This document shows positions 1-8,863 of a stretch of DNA of 54,039 nt, in pieces. The stretch spans positions 1 to 54,039 of the forward strand of contig CAYZAK010000007.1 of the NCBI GenBank assembly GCA_964476445.1, given 5' to 3'. The DNA is from CAYZAK01 sp964476445. Its GTDB lineage: Bacteria; CG03; SLGR01; JAGXOG01. The position numbers and the translations under genes are program-made. Positions within the stretch are counted from its first letter, which is position 1. Each line of letters starts with the position of its first letter. Below the pieces are notes generated by a model. The model was not told the origin of the DNA. It ran no database searches and saw nothing but the letters and a program-made list of their open reading frames with translations.

Positions 1-689
1 TATCTATATGTACTCCCTCGAGGTCAATTCACAAGTATCGACTTGTACGATGAAAGAAAGAACTCTTGCATTGTTTCACGAGTATCGTACTCGTACGATG
101 AAGGCAAGAACACAAGTACCGTCGTAAACGAGGTAAAAAGGCTAAAGAATCGACGAGAAAACTGGAAGACATGCTCAGCATAGAAGAGCGGCCTGATGAG
201 GTGGCTGATAGAACTGTACCCGGTCATTGGGAAGGAGATATACTTATTGGGAAAAACCGGCAGTCGGCAATGGGGTCTCTTGTAGAAAGATCTACCAGGA
301 CAACAATATTGGTTCCGCTACAGTCAAAAAAGGCAGTCGAAGTAAGGAAAGCGTTTGCCAAAGAAGCATTGCAGTTACCGGAACAAATGAGGTTAACATT
401 GACATACGATCAAGGCCGAGAGATGGCAGAGCATAAAAAGTTTACGAGGGATACAAAGATAAAGGTATATTTTGCTCATCCGGCAAGTCCCTGGGAAAGA
501 GGAACGAATGAAAATACCAACGGACTAATCAGACAGTTTTTCCCAAAAGGCACTGATTTTAGCAAAATTCCTTTGAAAGAAATCAAGCATGCTCAGGATT
601 TGCTTAATGGTCGACCGCGGAAGGTATTAGATTGGGAAACACCCTATGAAGCCTTTGAAAAATTGGCGGGTGTTGCGTTAGAACCTTGA
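1..689 (+). pseudogene. IS30-family transposase, 5'-truncated and frameshifted
   Basis: The 3' two thirds of an IS30-type DDE transposase. The catalytic core is intact from about 102 to the stop at 689. It has the first Asp in GHWEGDIL, the second in TYDQGREMAEH and the Glu in RGTNENTNGLIRQFFPKG, all typical of IS30. The codons before it do not continue in frame: an in-frame TGA sits at 99-101. A piece resembling the preceding conserved segment (YVLPRG) lies in another frame near 10-30. The two pieces are separated by about 40 bases more than expected, filled by a degenerate repeat. I read this as a tandem duplication that broke the gene. The N-terminal helix-turn-helix region lies outside the window. 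An ATG at 171 opens a 172-residue frame, but it is unlikely to be a complete enzyme. Confidence 0.8.
30..120. repeat. Degenerate tandem hairpin repeats inside the IS30 relic
   Basis: Two adjacent units, each starting CAC(A/G)AGTATCG and carrying GTACGATGAA, followed by a third partial start (CACAAGTACCG) at 111. Each full unit forms a small hairpin: CAAGT/ACTTG at 32-45 and CGAGTA/TACTCG at 79-93. The arms differ by an A-to-G change matched by a T-to-C change on the other side. Similar short palindromes occur next to the other IS relics in the window. Confidence 0.5.
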
Positions 690-715
690 ATCCAAGTAGG
701 GTTATCCCTGAGATA

Positions 716-970
716 ATGAAAAAACCAAAAATAAAATATCCGTGTACTTGGACATATAAAATTTTTGGTACGGATAAAAGTTCTTTACGCCGGGGCGTGA
801 ACCGGATAATGAAAAACCGTAAAAATAATTACAATTTAAATTTTTCCAATAAAAGCCGGAGTGGAAAATATGTATCCATGTCTCTTCAAACTACGGTCTC
901 AAGCGAAAAAGTTAGAAACGAAATCTATAATGCCCTGAAAGAAGCCAAAGAAGTGGTTGTTTTGTTTTAA
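716..970 (+). CDS. DUF493 (YbeD-like) family protein
   Basis: A small protein of 84 residues matching the DUF493/YbeD family in length and pattern. It opens with a YPCTWTYKIFG segment (compare the family's FPxxFxYKVxG), has a middle SRSGKYVSMSLQ strand and ends in a helix plus VVVLF strand, an ACT-like fold. The biochemical role of the family is not settled. I chose the ATG at 716 because the preceding ten codons from 686 overlap the IS30 stop and do not resemble the family. The IS30 relic ends immediately upstream, so the native promoter has probably been displaced. The 3' end overlaps the convergent PLD gene by 4 bases. Confidence 0.75.
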   Translation: MKKPKIKYPCTWTYKIFGTDKSSLRRGVNRIMKNRKNNYNLNFSNKSRSGKYVSMSLQTTVSSEKVRNEIYNALKEAKEVVVLF

Positions 971-2247
971 TCGCCCTTAACCCGTGCCGGCGGGGAATAC
1001 TGATGGTCTATTTTTAAAAAATGAGCGTAATCGCTGTCCCAGGTGGTTTTAAAATACCGGGCCAGTTCCTTTATTTTTTCTTTACTATCAATTACCAGCC
1101 CCACATTTCTTGACTGGTCGAAGTATCCCGGCTGCCAGTTGGAGGATCCCACCCAGGCGGCCTGTCCGTCCACTATCATGAGTTTGGAATGGTCAACTCT
1201 GGCAAACGGTATAAATCCCTCTTTTGCCCGGGGTATTTGGGTGTATCGGATTTCAATTTGAGGGATAACTTGGAGACTTTTTAAGTGGACCTGCTGGTGC
1301 TCGGTCAGAGCCCAGTCGGATACCAGAAATTCTATATTAACTCCCTGGGAAGCCGCCCGTCGGAGTGCCCGGTCTATATGATCGTAGTACCCGGGTGCGT
1401 AGCTGCTGGTCAGACCGTACTGGAACATATTTATAAATATATTGTTCCTGGCGGTATTAATTAGCTTTATAATGAGCTCTTCGGTTAAGATAATATTTTC
1501 GGGGGTTATAACCGGTGGGGTAGCTGTAATTTGGGTTCCCCAACTTTTTAAATTCGGGGAGGTATGGTGTAGTTTTTCATAATCGGGCGAGGAATCGCTA
1601 TGAAAGCGGGTCTCCATATCTTCGGGATTTTCCCCCTTTGCTATTTTATAATCTATATCGAATATCTTAGTTAAATCCCCGGCAATATTCTGGTCGGTTC
1701 CCCCGATCCCGATTTCACAGATATGCTCTAAAGAACGCCAGTCGAAGTTAGCGCTTCCCGCGTAAAAATGGGACCGATCGATTATAAAATACTTAGCATG
1801 CATTACCCCGCCGGTTAAAGAATCAAGATCTATTATTTTTACCGAGGAATTCTCCAGCCGGGAAAGTTCATCGGGTATATCCGGATAATTCCGGTAAAAT
1901 ACGTTATCGGTGACTACTCTGATTTTGACTCCCTGTCTCGCTTTTTCTTTTATTATTGAAATAATATCTTCAAGCCGGCTGTTGTCTTTAGAAATCATAT
2001 AAAACATTCCTATGTCTATAGATTCTTCCGCTGAACTAAAAAGTTGTTCCCATTTTTGGTGGGTTTGGGGTAATCCGGTGGTCTTAATCCCGGATTCTGT
2101 GGGGGAGGTTTTCACTGCTGCTAAAGGGAATTTCTTGTTTTCCCCCCGGGAGGTTACTATGGTATTTTGACCACATGCCAAACCGTAAAATAAAATTAAT
2201 ACGGTTAAATTTAAAACGATATATTTTATTTTTATGTAGCTGTGCAT
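967..2247 (-). CDS. Secreted PLD-family phosphodiesterase (two HKD motifs)
   Basis: A 426-residue member of the phospholipase D superfamily with both catalytic repeats. The first is HAKYFIIDRSHFYAGSANFD and the second is DHSKLMIVDGQAAWVGSSNW, each fitting HxKx4D followed by GSxN. The N-terminus is a hydrophobic export signal ending FYGLACGQ, possibly an atypical lipobox, so the enzyme is probably periplasmic or lipid-anchored. The arrangement resembles the PLD3/PLD4-like secreted group rather than cardiolipin synthase, because there are no multiple membrane spans. The substrate (phospholipid or nucleic acid) cannot be told from sequence. I chose the ATG at 2247 over the TTG two codons upstream. 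It is a single gene, convergent with the DUF493 gene. Confidence 0.8.
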   Translation of the reverse strand: MHSYIKIKYIVLNLTVLILFYGLACGQNTIVTSRGENKKFPLAAVKTSPTESGIKTTGLPQTHQKWEQLFSSAEESIDIGMFYMISKDNSRLEDIISIIKEKARQGVKIRVVTDNVFYRNYPDIPDELSRLENSSVKIIDLDSLTGGVMHAKYFIIDRSHFYAGSANFDWRSLEHICEIGIGGTDQNIAGDLTKIFDIDYKIAKGENPEDMETRFHSDSSPDYEKLHHTSPNLKSWGTQITATPPVITPENIILTEELIIKLINTARNNIFINMFQYGLTSSYAPGYYDHIDRALRRAASQGVNIEFLVSDWALTEHQQVHLKSLQVIPQIEIRYTQIPRAKEGFIPFARVDHSKLMIVDGQAAWVGSSNWQPGYFDQSRNVGLVIDSKEKIKELARYFKTTWDSDYAHFLKIDHQYSPPARVKGD

Positions 2248-2372
2248 TTGCAAATTTCAACCATTATTAATTATAGATTAAAATAAAATTATTAACAAAT
2301 TAACCTTAGCAATTTTAGAATAATATACAGCTTTGAATGTAAGATAAAAGCAGTTTTTTATATAAAAAAAAA

Positions 2373-2403
2373 TTGACAAAAAAAAGCTTTTTTGATATAT
2401 AAT
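2373..2403 (+). promoter_or_regulatory. Sigma-70-type promoter for secG, possibly leaderless mRNA
   Basis: TTGACA at 2373-2378 is followed by TATATA after 17 bases, or TATAAT (2398-2403) after 19 bases. The secG ATG is at 2410, only 6 bases beyond the -10, so transcription would begin at or next to the start codon. No Shine-Dalgarno sequence precedes the ATG. Confidence 0.65.
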
Positions 2404-2409
2404 TTAGCT

Positions 2410-2763
2410 ATGGCAACTTTTATAATAGTAATTCATGTACTTTCAGCAGTAATGCTGATTCTGCTGATATTAATGCAGCAGGGCAAAGGGGGGGGGCTTA
2501 CCTCATTATTTGGTGGGGGAAGCGGTATGGATGAAATGATGTCGGCACCCGGCAGCAACGAATTTTTAAAAAAAGCTACCATAACATTAGCGGTGGTTTT
2601 CTTTTTAACTTCTCTTATTCTAGCTGTGCAGACAACCCATACTACAACCGAAAGTCTTCTGGAAGGCGAGCAGGTTCCGGCGGAAGAACCGGTAGCCGAA
2701 CCGGAGGCCCCTTTAGAACCTGATTTCCCCATGTCTTTACCGGAAGAAACAGAAACGGAATAG
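2410..2763 (+). CDS. secG: Preprotein translocase subunit SecG
   Basis: A 117-residue inner-membrane protein of the SecYEG channel. It has the SecG layout: a first membrane helix (about residues 3-22), the conserved loop LMQQGKGGGLTSLFGGGSG, and a second helix around residues 56-76 (TLAVVFFLTSLILAV). The C-terminal tail of about 40 residues is rich in Pro and Glu. The ATG at 2410 fits the family; a TTG at 2392 lies inside the promoter -10 region and is rejected. tRNA-Leu begins 13 bases after the stop, so secG and the tRNA cluster may be co-transcribed, a frequent arrangement for secG. Confidence 0.95.
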   Translation: MATFIIVIHVLSAVMLILLILMQQGKGGGLTSLFGGGSGMDEMMSAPGSNEFLKKATITLAVVFFLTSLILAVQTTHTTTESLLEGEQVPAEEPVAEPEAPLEPDFPMSLPEETETE

Positions 2764-2776
2764 CTCTTTAATAACA

Positions 2777-2861
2777 GCCGAGGTGGTGGAACTGGCAGAC
2801 ACGTACGGTTGAGGGCCGTATGGGAATTCCCGTGCGGGTTCAAATCCCGCCCTCGGCACCA
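2777..2861 (+). tRNA. tRNA-Leu (GAG)
   Basis: The acceptor stem GCCGAGG pairs with CCTCGGC, with A73 and an encoded CCA. It has a long variable arm as expected for a class II tRNA, and the anticodon GAG at 2811-2813 sits within the loop TTGAGGG. First of three tRNAs between secG and thrS. Confidence 0.95.
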
Positions 2862-2943
2862 GGTAGTGAATTTCTACCCTAAAACAATAGAATAGATTTT
2901 TACCTTACACTACAGGAATTGGTTAGCAGTATAAAAATACAAC

Positions 2944-3020
2944 GGCGCGGTACCCAAGTGGCTTAAGGGAACGGTTTGCAAAACCGCTATTCGTTGGTTC
3001 AAATCCGACCCGCGCCTCCA
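2944..3020 (+). tRNA. tRNA-Cys (GCA)
   Basis: The acceptor stem GGCGCGG pairs with CCGCGCC. The discriminator is T, as required for cysteine identity, and CCA is encoded. The anticodon loop TTGCAAA carries GCA at 2978-2980. Confidence 0.95.
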
Positions 3021-3043
3021 AATTTTTAAAGTAGTCTAGTAGA

Positions 3044-3120
3044 GGGCGGTTAGCTCAGTTGGTTAGAGTGTCACGTTGACATCGTGAAGGTCACTGGTTC
3101 AAATCCAGTACCGCCCACCA
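3044..3120 (+). tRNA. tRNA-Val (GAC)
   Basis: The acceptor stem GGGCGGT pairs with ACCGCCC, with A73 and an encoded CCA. The anticodon loop TTGACAT carries GAC at 3078-3080. The thrS start codon lies 18 bases downstream. Confidence 0.95.
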
Positions 3121-3138
3121 TTTTAAAATTTTAAAAAA

Positions 3139-4884
3139 ATGAGTAAAATTATGGATAAAAAATTAGAAAAATTAAGACATTCAACTTCGCATGTTTTGGC
3201 CCAGGCGGTTATGCGGCTGTATGAGGGGGTTAAGGTAGGCATGGGACCGGCTGTAAAGAACGGATTCTACTATGATTTTGAATTTCCCGAAAAAATAAAA
3301 ATATCTAAAGAAGATTTAGATAAAATTTCCGGGGAAATGCATAAAATAATTAACCGGGGGCATAATTTTAAACAGGAATACATTTCTAAGGAAAAGGCCC
3401 TGAAAATTTTTAAAGACCAGCCTTATAAAATGGAGCTTATTAAACAATTTGCCGACTCTGACCAGGAAAAACTCAGTATTTACAAAAGCAGTGAATTTGT
3501 AGATCTTTGTCGGGGACCTCATTTGGATAGTACCTCTGAAATTTATGCTTTTAAATTAACCGAAGTGGCTGGAGCTTACTGGAAAGGCAATGAAAAGAAT
3601 AAGATGCTTACCAGAATTTACGGGACAGCATTTAGCACTAAAAAGAAATTAAAAAAGCATCTAAAACAACTTGAAAAAGCTCGTCAGCGGGACCATCGTA
3701 AATTGGGCAAAAAACTAAAACTTTTCAGTATCCATTCTCAAGAAGCTGGTCCGGGATTGATACACTGGCATCCCAGGGGCGAACGGGTAAAAAAAATAAT
3801 TGAAAATTTTTGGGATGATGTTCACTTTAAAAATAATTATAAACTTGTTTCCACTCCTCACATAGCCAGTGAAGAACTGTATAAAATAAGTGGTCATCTT
3901 CAGAATTACGAGGATATGATGTATTCGGCAATGGATATAGATGGTAAACCTTACCGGGCTAAACCCATGAACTGCCCGGGTCATATAATGATATATAATT
4001 CTGATGTTCATTCCTACAGGGAGCTACCCATAAAATATGCGGAAATGGGAACGGTGTATCGATATGAGAAATCGGGGGTACTTCACGGTCTTATGAGGGT
4101 TAGGGGGTTTACCATAGATGATGCCCACATTATATGCTCTAAAAATAATCTTGAAAAGGAAGTTCTGGAAGTAATAAATTTCTGTTTTGATTTTCTAAAA
4201 AGTTTTAAATTTGAAGAATTTTCCATATATCTTTCCACCAAACCGGAGGATAAATTTGTGGGGTCGGATGAAGACTGGGAAAAAGCTGAGGGAAGTCTGA
4301 AAAAAGCGTTAGAAAAAAAGGGTATAGATTATGATATTGATCCCGGTGGCGGCGCGTTTTACGGGCCTAAGATAGACATTAAAGTTGAAGATTCACTGGG
4401 CCGGGAGTGGCAGTGCTCAACCATACAATTTGACTTCAATATACCTAAACGATTCGATATGAGCTATGATGGTCCCAAAAAAGAGGAGAGACCTTATATG
4501 ATACACCGGGCTCTGTTAGGTTCGGTGGAACGGTTTCTTGGAGTTTTAATAGAACATTACGGTGGGCGTTTTCCTCTCTGGTTGGCGCCGGTTCAGGTTG
4601 AGATATTACCCATAGATGAGAGCCATTTAGAATTCTGCCAGAATTTAAAAGACAAGTTTATTAAGGAAAATATAAGAGTTGAAATAAACAGCAAAGATGA
4701 AAATCTGGGTAAAAAAATATGGCAATCCCGCAAAATGTTTACTCCATATATGTTGATAGTAGGTGATCAGGAAATAGAAAAAAAAGAACTTTCTGTGCGA
4801 AAGCTTTCCAAGGGAGATATAGGTAAATTTTCTGTAGAAATTTTTTTAAATTTATTAAAAAAAGAAATTAATCAGAAAAAATAA
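3139..4884 (+). CDS. thrS: Threonyl-tRNA synthetase lacking the N-terminal TGS domain
   Basis: Charges tRNA-Thr in the cytoplasm. The 581-residue protein starts directly with the editing domain: HSTSHVLAQAV near residue 15 gives the HxxxH zinc site, and CRGPH follows near 130. The class II catalytic core comes next, with the MNCPGH zinc motif, motif 2 (TVYRYEKSGVLHGLMRVRGF) and the RALLGSVERFLG motif 3. An anticodon-binding domain closes it. Most bacterial ThrRS carry an extra TGS domain of about 60 residues in front; here the region upstream is occupied by tRNA-Val, so the shorter form looks real. There is no clear Shine-Dalgarno; the ATGs at 3139 and 3151 are both possible. The 3' end overlaps the convergent TPR-like gene by 17 bases. 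Confidence 0.95.
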   Translation: MSKIMDKKLEKLRHSTSHVLAQAVMRLYEGVKVGMGPAVKNGFYYDFEFPEKIKISKEDLDKISGEMHKIINRGHNFKQEYISKEKALKIFKDQPYKMELIKQFADSDQEKLSIYKSSEFVDLCRGPHLDSTSEIYAFKLTEVAGAYWKGNEKNKMLTRIYGTAFSTKKKLKKHLKQLEKARQRDHRKLGKKLKLFSIHSQEAGPGLIHWHPRGERVKKIIENFWDDVHFKNNYKLVSTPHIASEELYKISGHLQNYEDMMYSAMDIDGKPYRAKPMNCPGHIMIYNSDVHSYRELPIKYAEMGTVYRYEKSGVLHGLMRVRGFTIDDAHIICSKNNLEKEVLEVINFCFDFLKSFKFEEFSIYLSTKPEDKFVGSDEDWEKAEGSLKKALEKKGIDYDIDPGGGAFYGPKIDIKVEDSLGREWQCSTIQFDFNIPKRFDMSYDGPKKEERPYMIHRALLGSVERFLGVLIEHYGGRFPLWLAPVQVEILPIDESHLEFCQNLKDKFIKENIRVEINSKDENLGKKIWQSRKMFTPYMLIVGDQEIEKKELSVRKLSKGDIGKFSVEIFLNLLKKEINQKK

Positions 4885-5665
4885 GTTCATTAATCCGCTC
4901 GATGTTTTTTAGTGCTTTTTTTTGTCTGTTTTTCCGGGAGGATGTTTGGTAGAGCCTTTCCCAAAGAGTAACCGCTTTTTTATAATCTCCATTTTTTTCG
5001 TAAAGCTGGGCTAGTATTATTTTAAGTTCTTCGGGCACATCTTTGTTAAAAACTATTTTTTCAAATTCGTATATAGCGCTTTTATAATCATCTTCACGCA
5101 TATATATTAAAGAAGATTTTAGAATATAAAGTTTCCATTTTAACTCTTCAAAATAACTGTGACTTCCCAGAATTAAAAGATGCTTGGGATCAGTTTCTAT
5201 AATATTAAAAGTTTTTAGTTGTTGCTGTAAATGTTCCACCGTATTAATACTCTCATCAAGAATTTCGAAAGCTTCTTCGTATCTTTGCAGGTTCCAGGCC
5301 AGAGTAGTAGGAGCGATCATATAAGCAGAGATAAAGTACGGATCAAATCTTATTATTTGCTGCCAGTATTGTTTTAATTCCGGATAAAATACTTTTTCGG
5401 TGGCCAGATCCCCGTTTTTACCTAATTCGTAAGCTTTGCCTTCCGGCTGGCCGTAATACTGCATGGTTTGAATCCAAACTATGTCTGTAGCCAGTCTTCG
5501 CATACCCAGCATGGAGGCCCAGAAGGATAAAGGAGTGCTCAGAGGAAATTCTTTTGAAAAGATAGGGGGGTATTCCCGGCGCTGGGGAATATGTTGATGG
5601 ATAAATATTAAACCAACCAAAAAGAATATAAGTAATAAGATCTGAAATTTAAGATAACGTTTCAC
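4868..5665 (-). CDS. Membrane-anchored TPR-like protein of an ABC exporter operon
   Basis: A 265-residue protein with one N-terminal membrane helix (about residues 7-24), then a mainly helical domain. The last 80 residues carry TPR-like repeats (YKSAIYEFEKIV, YKKAVTLWERLY). An ATDIVWIQTMQYYGQ segment follows the anchor. It starts with GTG, whose first bases overlap the stop of the permease gene upstream, so it is translationally coupled to the exporter genes. It is probably an accessory or scaffold on the outer face of the inner membrane. I do not recognise a specific family beyond TPR. Confidence 0.6.
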   Translation of the reverse strand: MKRYLKFQILLLIFFLVGLIFIHQHIPQRREYPPIFSKEFPLSTPLSFWASMLGMRRLATDIVWIQTMQYYGQPEGKAYELGKNGDLATEKVFYPELKQYWQQIIRFDPYFISAYMIAPTTLAWNLQRYEEAFEILDESINTVEHLQQQLKTFNIIETDPKHLLILGSHSYFEELKWKLYILKSSLIYMREDDYKSAIYEFEKIVFNKDVPEELKIILAQLYEKNGDYKKAVTLWERLYQTSSRKNRQKKALKNIERINELIFSD

Positions 5666-6432
5666 AGTTCTTTTTTACTGAATATAATAGAACTTAAAAT
5701 AATTATTATACCAGAATAGAGCAGTGTGTAACCGCCGGAAAATAAAAGATCTTTAAGAGATGGAGGTGATACATGAAAAAAATCCTTATAGTTTAATAAA
5801 TAAAAGTTAGGTATAATATAGTATAAAGCCCGGAGTAAAAAAGTCATTTGAATGCCGGCTTCTTTTAAAAGGTGATTAATGTATTGAAGTTCCTGGGCAA
5901 AATGCCCAAGAGTCCATAGAAAAAAGATACTGACAAAAGAAGACGCTGCAGAGGTAGATACCAGGGAAAGAAGTACTGAAAACGAGCCTACAATAATAAT
6001 TTTAAAAAAGATATATATAAGAATTAGGGGATAATATAGTTGCCAGCTCCAGCCTTTTAAAAATAACATCCCCACAAGAATAAGACCCATAACTGTAATA
6101 TAGGTCAACATAATACTAATAATACCCGTAAATCTGCCTAACAGATATTGAGTTCGGGTTACCGGCCTGGACAGTATAAGGTAGACAGTTTTTTGATCCA
6201 TTTCCTGTAAAATCAATCTTACAGCGATAAAAGTACAGCTTAAAAAGACAAACATTTCAATAGCGGCCAGACCAAGATCAAGAATAACTCTAATCTCCTG
6301 CTGGGGGGATAACATTGAAAAAAGAACTCCGCTGCCCAGAACGATACCCATGTAGATAAATAGGATCAGAAAATTTTTGTTTTTGAAATTTTCTATAAAG
6401 GTAAATTTAGCTATATGGTAAATTTTTTTCAT
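5662..6432 (-). CDS. ABC-2 type transporter permease
   Basis: A 256-residue integral membrane protein with about six hydrophobic segments and the ABC-2 opening (FTFIENFKNKNFLILFIY). The cytoplasmic motif QEMDQKTVYLILSRPVTRTQ is typical of this family of export permeases. The paired ATPase gene ends 5 bases upstream and the TPR-like gene overlaps downstream. The three therefore form an exporter operon; the substrate is unknown. Confidence 0.85.
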   Translation of the reverse strand: MKKIYHIAKFTFIENFKNKNFLILFIYMGIVLGSGVLFSMLSPQQEIRVILDLGLAAIEMFVFLSCTFIAVRLILQEMDQKTVYLILSRPVTRTQYLLGRFTGIISIMLTYITVMGLILVGMLFLKGWSWQLYYPLILIYIFFKIIIVGSFSVLLSLVSTSAASSFVSIFFLWTLGHFAQELQYINHLLKEAGIQMTFLLRALYYIIPNFYLLNYKDFFHVSPPSLKDLLFSGGYTLLYSGIIIILSSIIFSKKEL

Positions 6433-6437
6433 AGTTA

Positions 6438-7184
6438 TTAGGGTAGGTCATTTCTCTTTATTATATCCAAAAATTTTTTTTCCAGACCGGGAGTTGGTTC
6501 AACAATATCCAGGATATTACCCTGATGAAGTATGCCCACCCGGTCGGCAATCTTTTCTACTTCTGAAATTAAATGAGAGGTAAAAAATATAGTTTTACCA
6601 TCGTTTTTTAAATTTCTGATTAAAGCCCGGATATCTATAATACCCTGGGGGTCCAACCCTCCCATAGGTTCATCCAGGATGAGAAGATCCGGATTGGAAA
6701 GAATGGCCTGGGCTATACCTAATCGCTGTCTCATTCCTCTTGAAAATTCATCTATTTTCCGTTTTGAGTCCCGGTGCAGAGAAGTAAATTTCAATACATA
6801 GGCAATTCTTTGAGACAGATCCTCTTTTTTTATACCGGAAAGATGTCCCCAAAATTTAAGTATTTCCATCGGGGTAAAGTTGGTGTTGTAAGAGGGGATT
6901 TCAGGTAAAAACCCAATTTTTTCTTTTACTGATCTGGAAACTTTGTTTTTCCCGAATATATTAAAATATCCTGAATCCGGGGATAGCAGTCCCAAAAGAA
7001 GTTTTAAAGTAGTAGTTTTTCCGGAGCCGTTAAGACCAATAAGAGCAAAAATCTCATTTTCTTTAATTTTAAGGTTAACATTTTTTAAGGCCTCTTTTTT
7101 GATTTTTTTAAAAAAATGCGTTCTTTTGTAAGTCTTAGAAAGACCTTTTATATTTAATATGGTATTATACTTTTTTACAATCAT
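6438..7184 (-). CDS. ABC transporter ATP-binding protein
   Basis: A 248-residue ATPase powering the adjacent permease. Visible motifs are Walker A (GLNGSGKTT), a signature motif FSRGMRQRLGIA (Arg in place of the usual second Gly of LSGGM), Walker B with catalytic Glu (LLILDEP), D-loop GGLDPQG and H-loop TSH. The C-terminus is short, as in ABC-2 exporter ATPases. I chose the ATG at 7184; an upstream TTG at 7220 would add twelve residues without family support. Confidence 0.9.
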   Translation of the reverse strand: MIVKKYNTILNIKGLSKTYKRTHFFKKIKKEALKNVNLKIKENEIFALIGLNGSGKTTTLKLLLGLLSPDSGYFNIFGKNKVSRSVKEKIGFLPEIPSYNTNFTPMEILKFWGHLSGIKKEDLSQRIAYVLKFTSLHRDSKRKIDEFSRGMRQRLGIAQAILSNPDLLILDEPMGGLDPQGIIDIRALIRNLKNDGKTIFFTSHLISEVEKIADRVGILHQGNILDIVEPTPGLEKKFLDIIKRNDLP

Positions 7185-7238
7185 GTTTTTTACTTTAATA
7201 GAAAAAAATAATAAAATCAAAAAATTTAAGACGTTTAT

Positions 7239-7267
7239 TTGACAAACTATGGACAGTAATATAGTAT
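7239..7267 (+). promoter_or_regulatory. Candidate promoter of the signalling operon
   Basis: TTGACA at 7239-7244, a 17-base spacer, and TAGTAT at 7262-7267; TATAAT at 7265-7270 offers a longer-spaced alternative. The first gene starts at 7421, giving a 5' leader of about 145 bases. No ORF or clear structure is seen in that leader. Confidence 0.45.
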
Positions 7268-7420
7268 AATTAAATAAAGTTAAACACAGTGGAGAGCAAA
7301 ATCATAGGTAACTGAAGGTGTTTGTCTATAATAAATGAGTAAATAATACTCATAAGTGTTACTATTATATATACAGTTTGATACTAATAAAATTAACTTA
7401 AGTTTTATCCAACTAATTAT

Positions 7421-8863
7421 ATGTCAATTAAATTTAAATTTTTATTTTACACAATAAGCATAATTTATGTTGTAGTTTTATCAATGACTTTTTTACTTCA
7501 CAATCAGCAGAAACTTATTTTTAGGGAAAATCAGTTTATTTCGCAAATAAATACGGTAAATGCTCTGGCCAGTGTCTCTGAGGAAGCATTGCTTCGGGAA
7601 GACGACCTTTTTGCTTTAAGATATACCAGATTGTTAAAAGATACAATTGTAGGTTTAGAGTATGCAATTATCATGAATATGTCCGGGATAGTGCGTGCAC
7701 ATTCTGATCCTACAAAAATTAGAACGGCTCCCGGAACTGAACAGGCAAGAAAAGCGCTTAAAACCGATGAGTTATCCAGACAGGTTTTTTTTAACAACGG
7801 TGAAAAAATAACTGAAATTTCAAAACCGGTCTATCTTGAAGATACAAGAATTGGAGTCGCTCGGATCGGATATAATGAAGCTAGAATTAATCAGGTTTTA
7901 GATCGATTTCTTAATTTGGCTACAAGAAGAATTTATATTCTGGGATTTGCGGTTATTGTTTTTGGAATTGCCGCCGCTCTTTTACTTACTGAAATAATAG
8001 TTAATCCCATAAAAAAAATAGCTTACGGAGCAAAAAAGATAGGTGGGGGGGATCTGGATGTTAATATAAAATTATTACGTAAAGATGAACTGGGTGAGCT
8101 GGCTGAAAATATAAATAACATGGCTGGTAAACTTAGCGAAATTGATAAGTTAAAAGATGATTTTTTGTCCAGCGTTACACATGAATTAAGGTCTCCACTT
8201 AATTCCATAGGTATGTATCTGGAACTTTTTTCCAAAGAAGAATTGGGAGAAATAAATTCCAGCCAAAAAGAAGCTATTGAGGTAATGAAAAAAGCTACCA
8301 GAAGATTATCCGGTTTTGTTAATAATATTCTAGACTTGTCAAAATTAAAGAATGGTGAATTGAAAGTTAAGTCAGAGGTATTTAAACTACCCGTTTTAAT
8401 TGAAGATATTGAAAAATTGTATAAAGTTCAGTTAAAGGAAAAGAATATTGATTTTAAAGTTAGGTATCCGGATTTTCGAGAAATACCTGAAGTTTATGCA
8501 GACTACAACAATACTGTTAGAATATTTGAGAATTTATTGGTCAACGCTATTAAATTTACTTCTGAAAACGGGACGGTTAATGTTAAGGTAAAACCTACAA
8601 AGGATAATTATGTAGAAGTGGGTATAGAAGATACGGGAAGGGGAATACCAAAAGATAAATTAGAAGAAGTATTTGATAAGTTTAAACAGGTAAAAAGCGG
8701 CAAAGGCAAAGTTGATGAACCTAAAGGTACAGGTCTGGGGTTGCCCCTGGCTAAAAAACTGGTGGAATTACAGGGGGGGAATATTTTTGTTGAGAGTGAA
8801 AAAGACCAAGGTACAACCTTTTATTTTACCCTTCCGGTAAAAAAGGATAAAAAAGATGAGTAA
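7421..8863 (+). CDS. Sensor histidine kinase (periplasmic sensor, HAMP, HisKA, HATPase)
   Basis: A 480-residue transmembrane kinase. One helix at about residues 4-22, a periplasmic sensor of about 140 residues that looks Cache-like, and a second helix at about 168-192. A HAMP segment (IVNPIKKIAYGAKKIGGGDL) follows. The phosphoacceptor is His254 in SSVTHELRSPL. The ATPase domain has N box NLLVNAIKF, G1 DTGRGIP, F box FDKFKQ and G2 GTGLGLPLAKKL. It overlaps the next receiver gene by 8 bases, which is its most likely partner. There is no Shine-Dalgarno in front of the ATG. Confidence 0.93.
   Translation: MSIKFKFLFYTISIIYVVVLSMTFLLHNQQKLIFRENQFISQINTVNALASVSEEALLREDDLFALRYTRLLKDTIVGLEYAIIMNMSGIVRAHSDPTKIRTAPGTEQARKALKTDELSRQVFFNNGEKITEISKPVYLEDTRIGVARIGYNEARINQVLDRFLNLATRRIYILGFAVIVFGIAAALLLTEIIVNPIKKIAYGAKKIGGGDLDVNIKLLRKDELGELAENINNMAGKLSEIDKLKDDFLSSVTHELRSPLNSIGMYLELFSKEELGEINSSQKEAIEVMKKATRRLSGFVNNILDLSKLKNGELKVKSEVFKLPVLIEDIEKLYKVQLKEKNIDFKVRYPDFREIPEVYADYNNTVRIFENLLVNAIKFTSENGTVNVKVKPTKDNYVEVGIEDTGRGIPKDKLEEVFDKFKQVKSGKGKVDEPKGTGLGLPLAKKLVELQGGNIFVESEKDQGTTFYFTLPVKKDKKDE

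Noticed and set aside
30..120. CRISPR-like array
   Set aside because: Only two to three degenerate units without regular spacers, inside a transposase relic, and no cas genes in the window.
2433..2843. Minus-strand ORF of 136 codons
   Set aside because: Lies opposite secG and runs through tRNA-Leu; the composition is a mirror of the coding strand.
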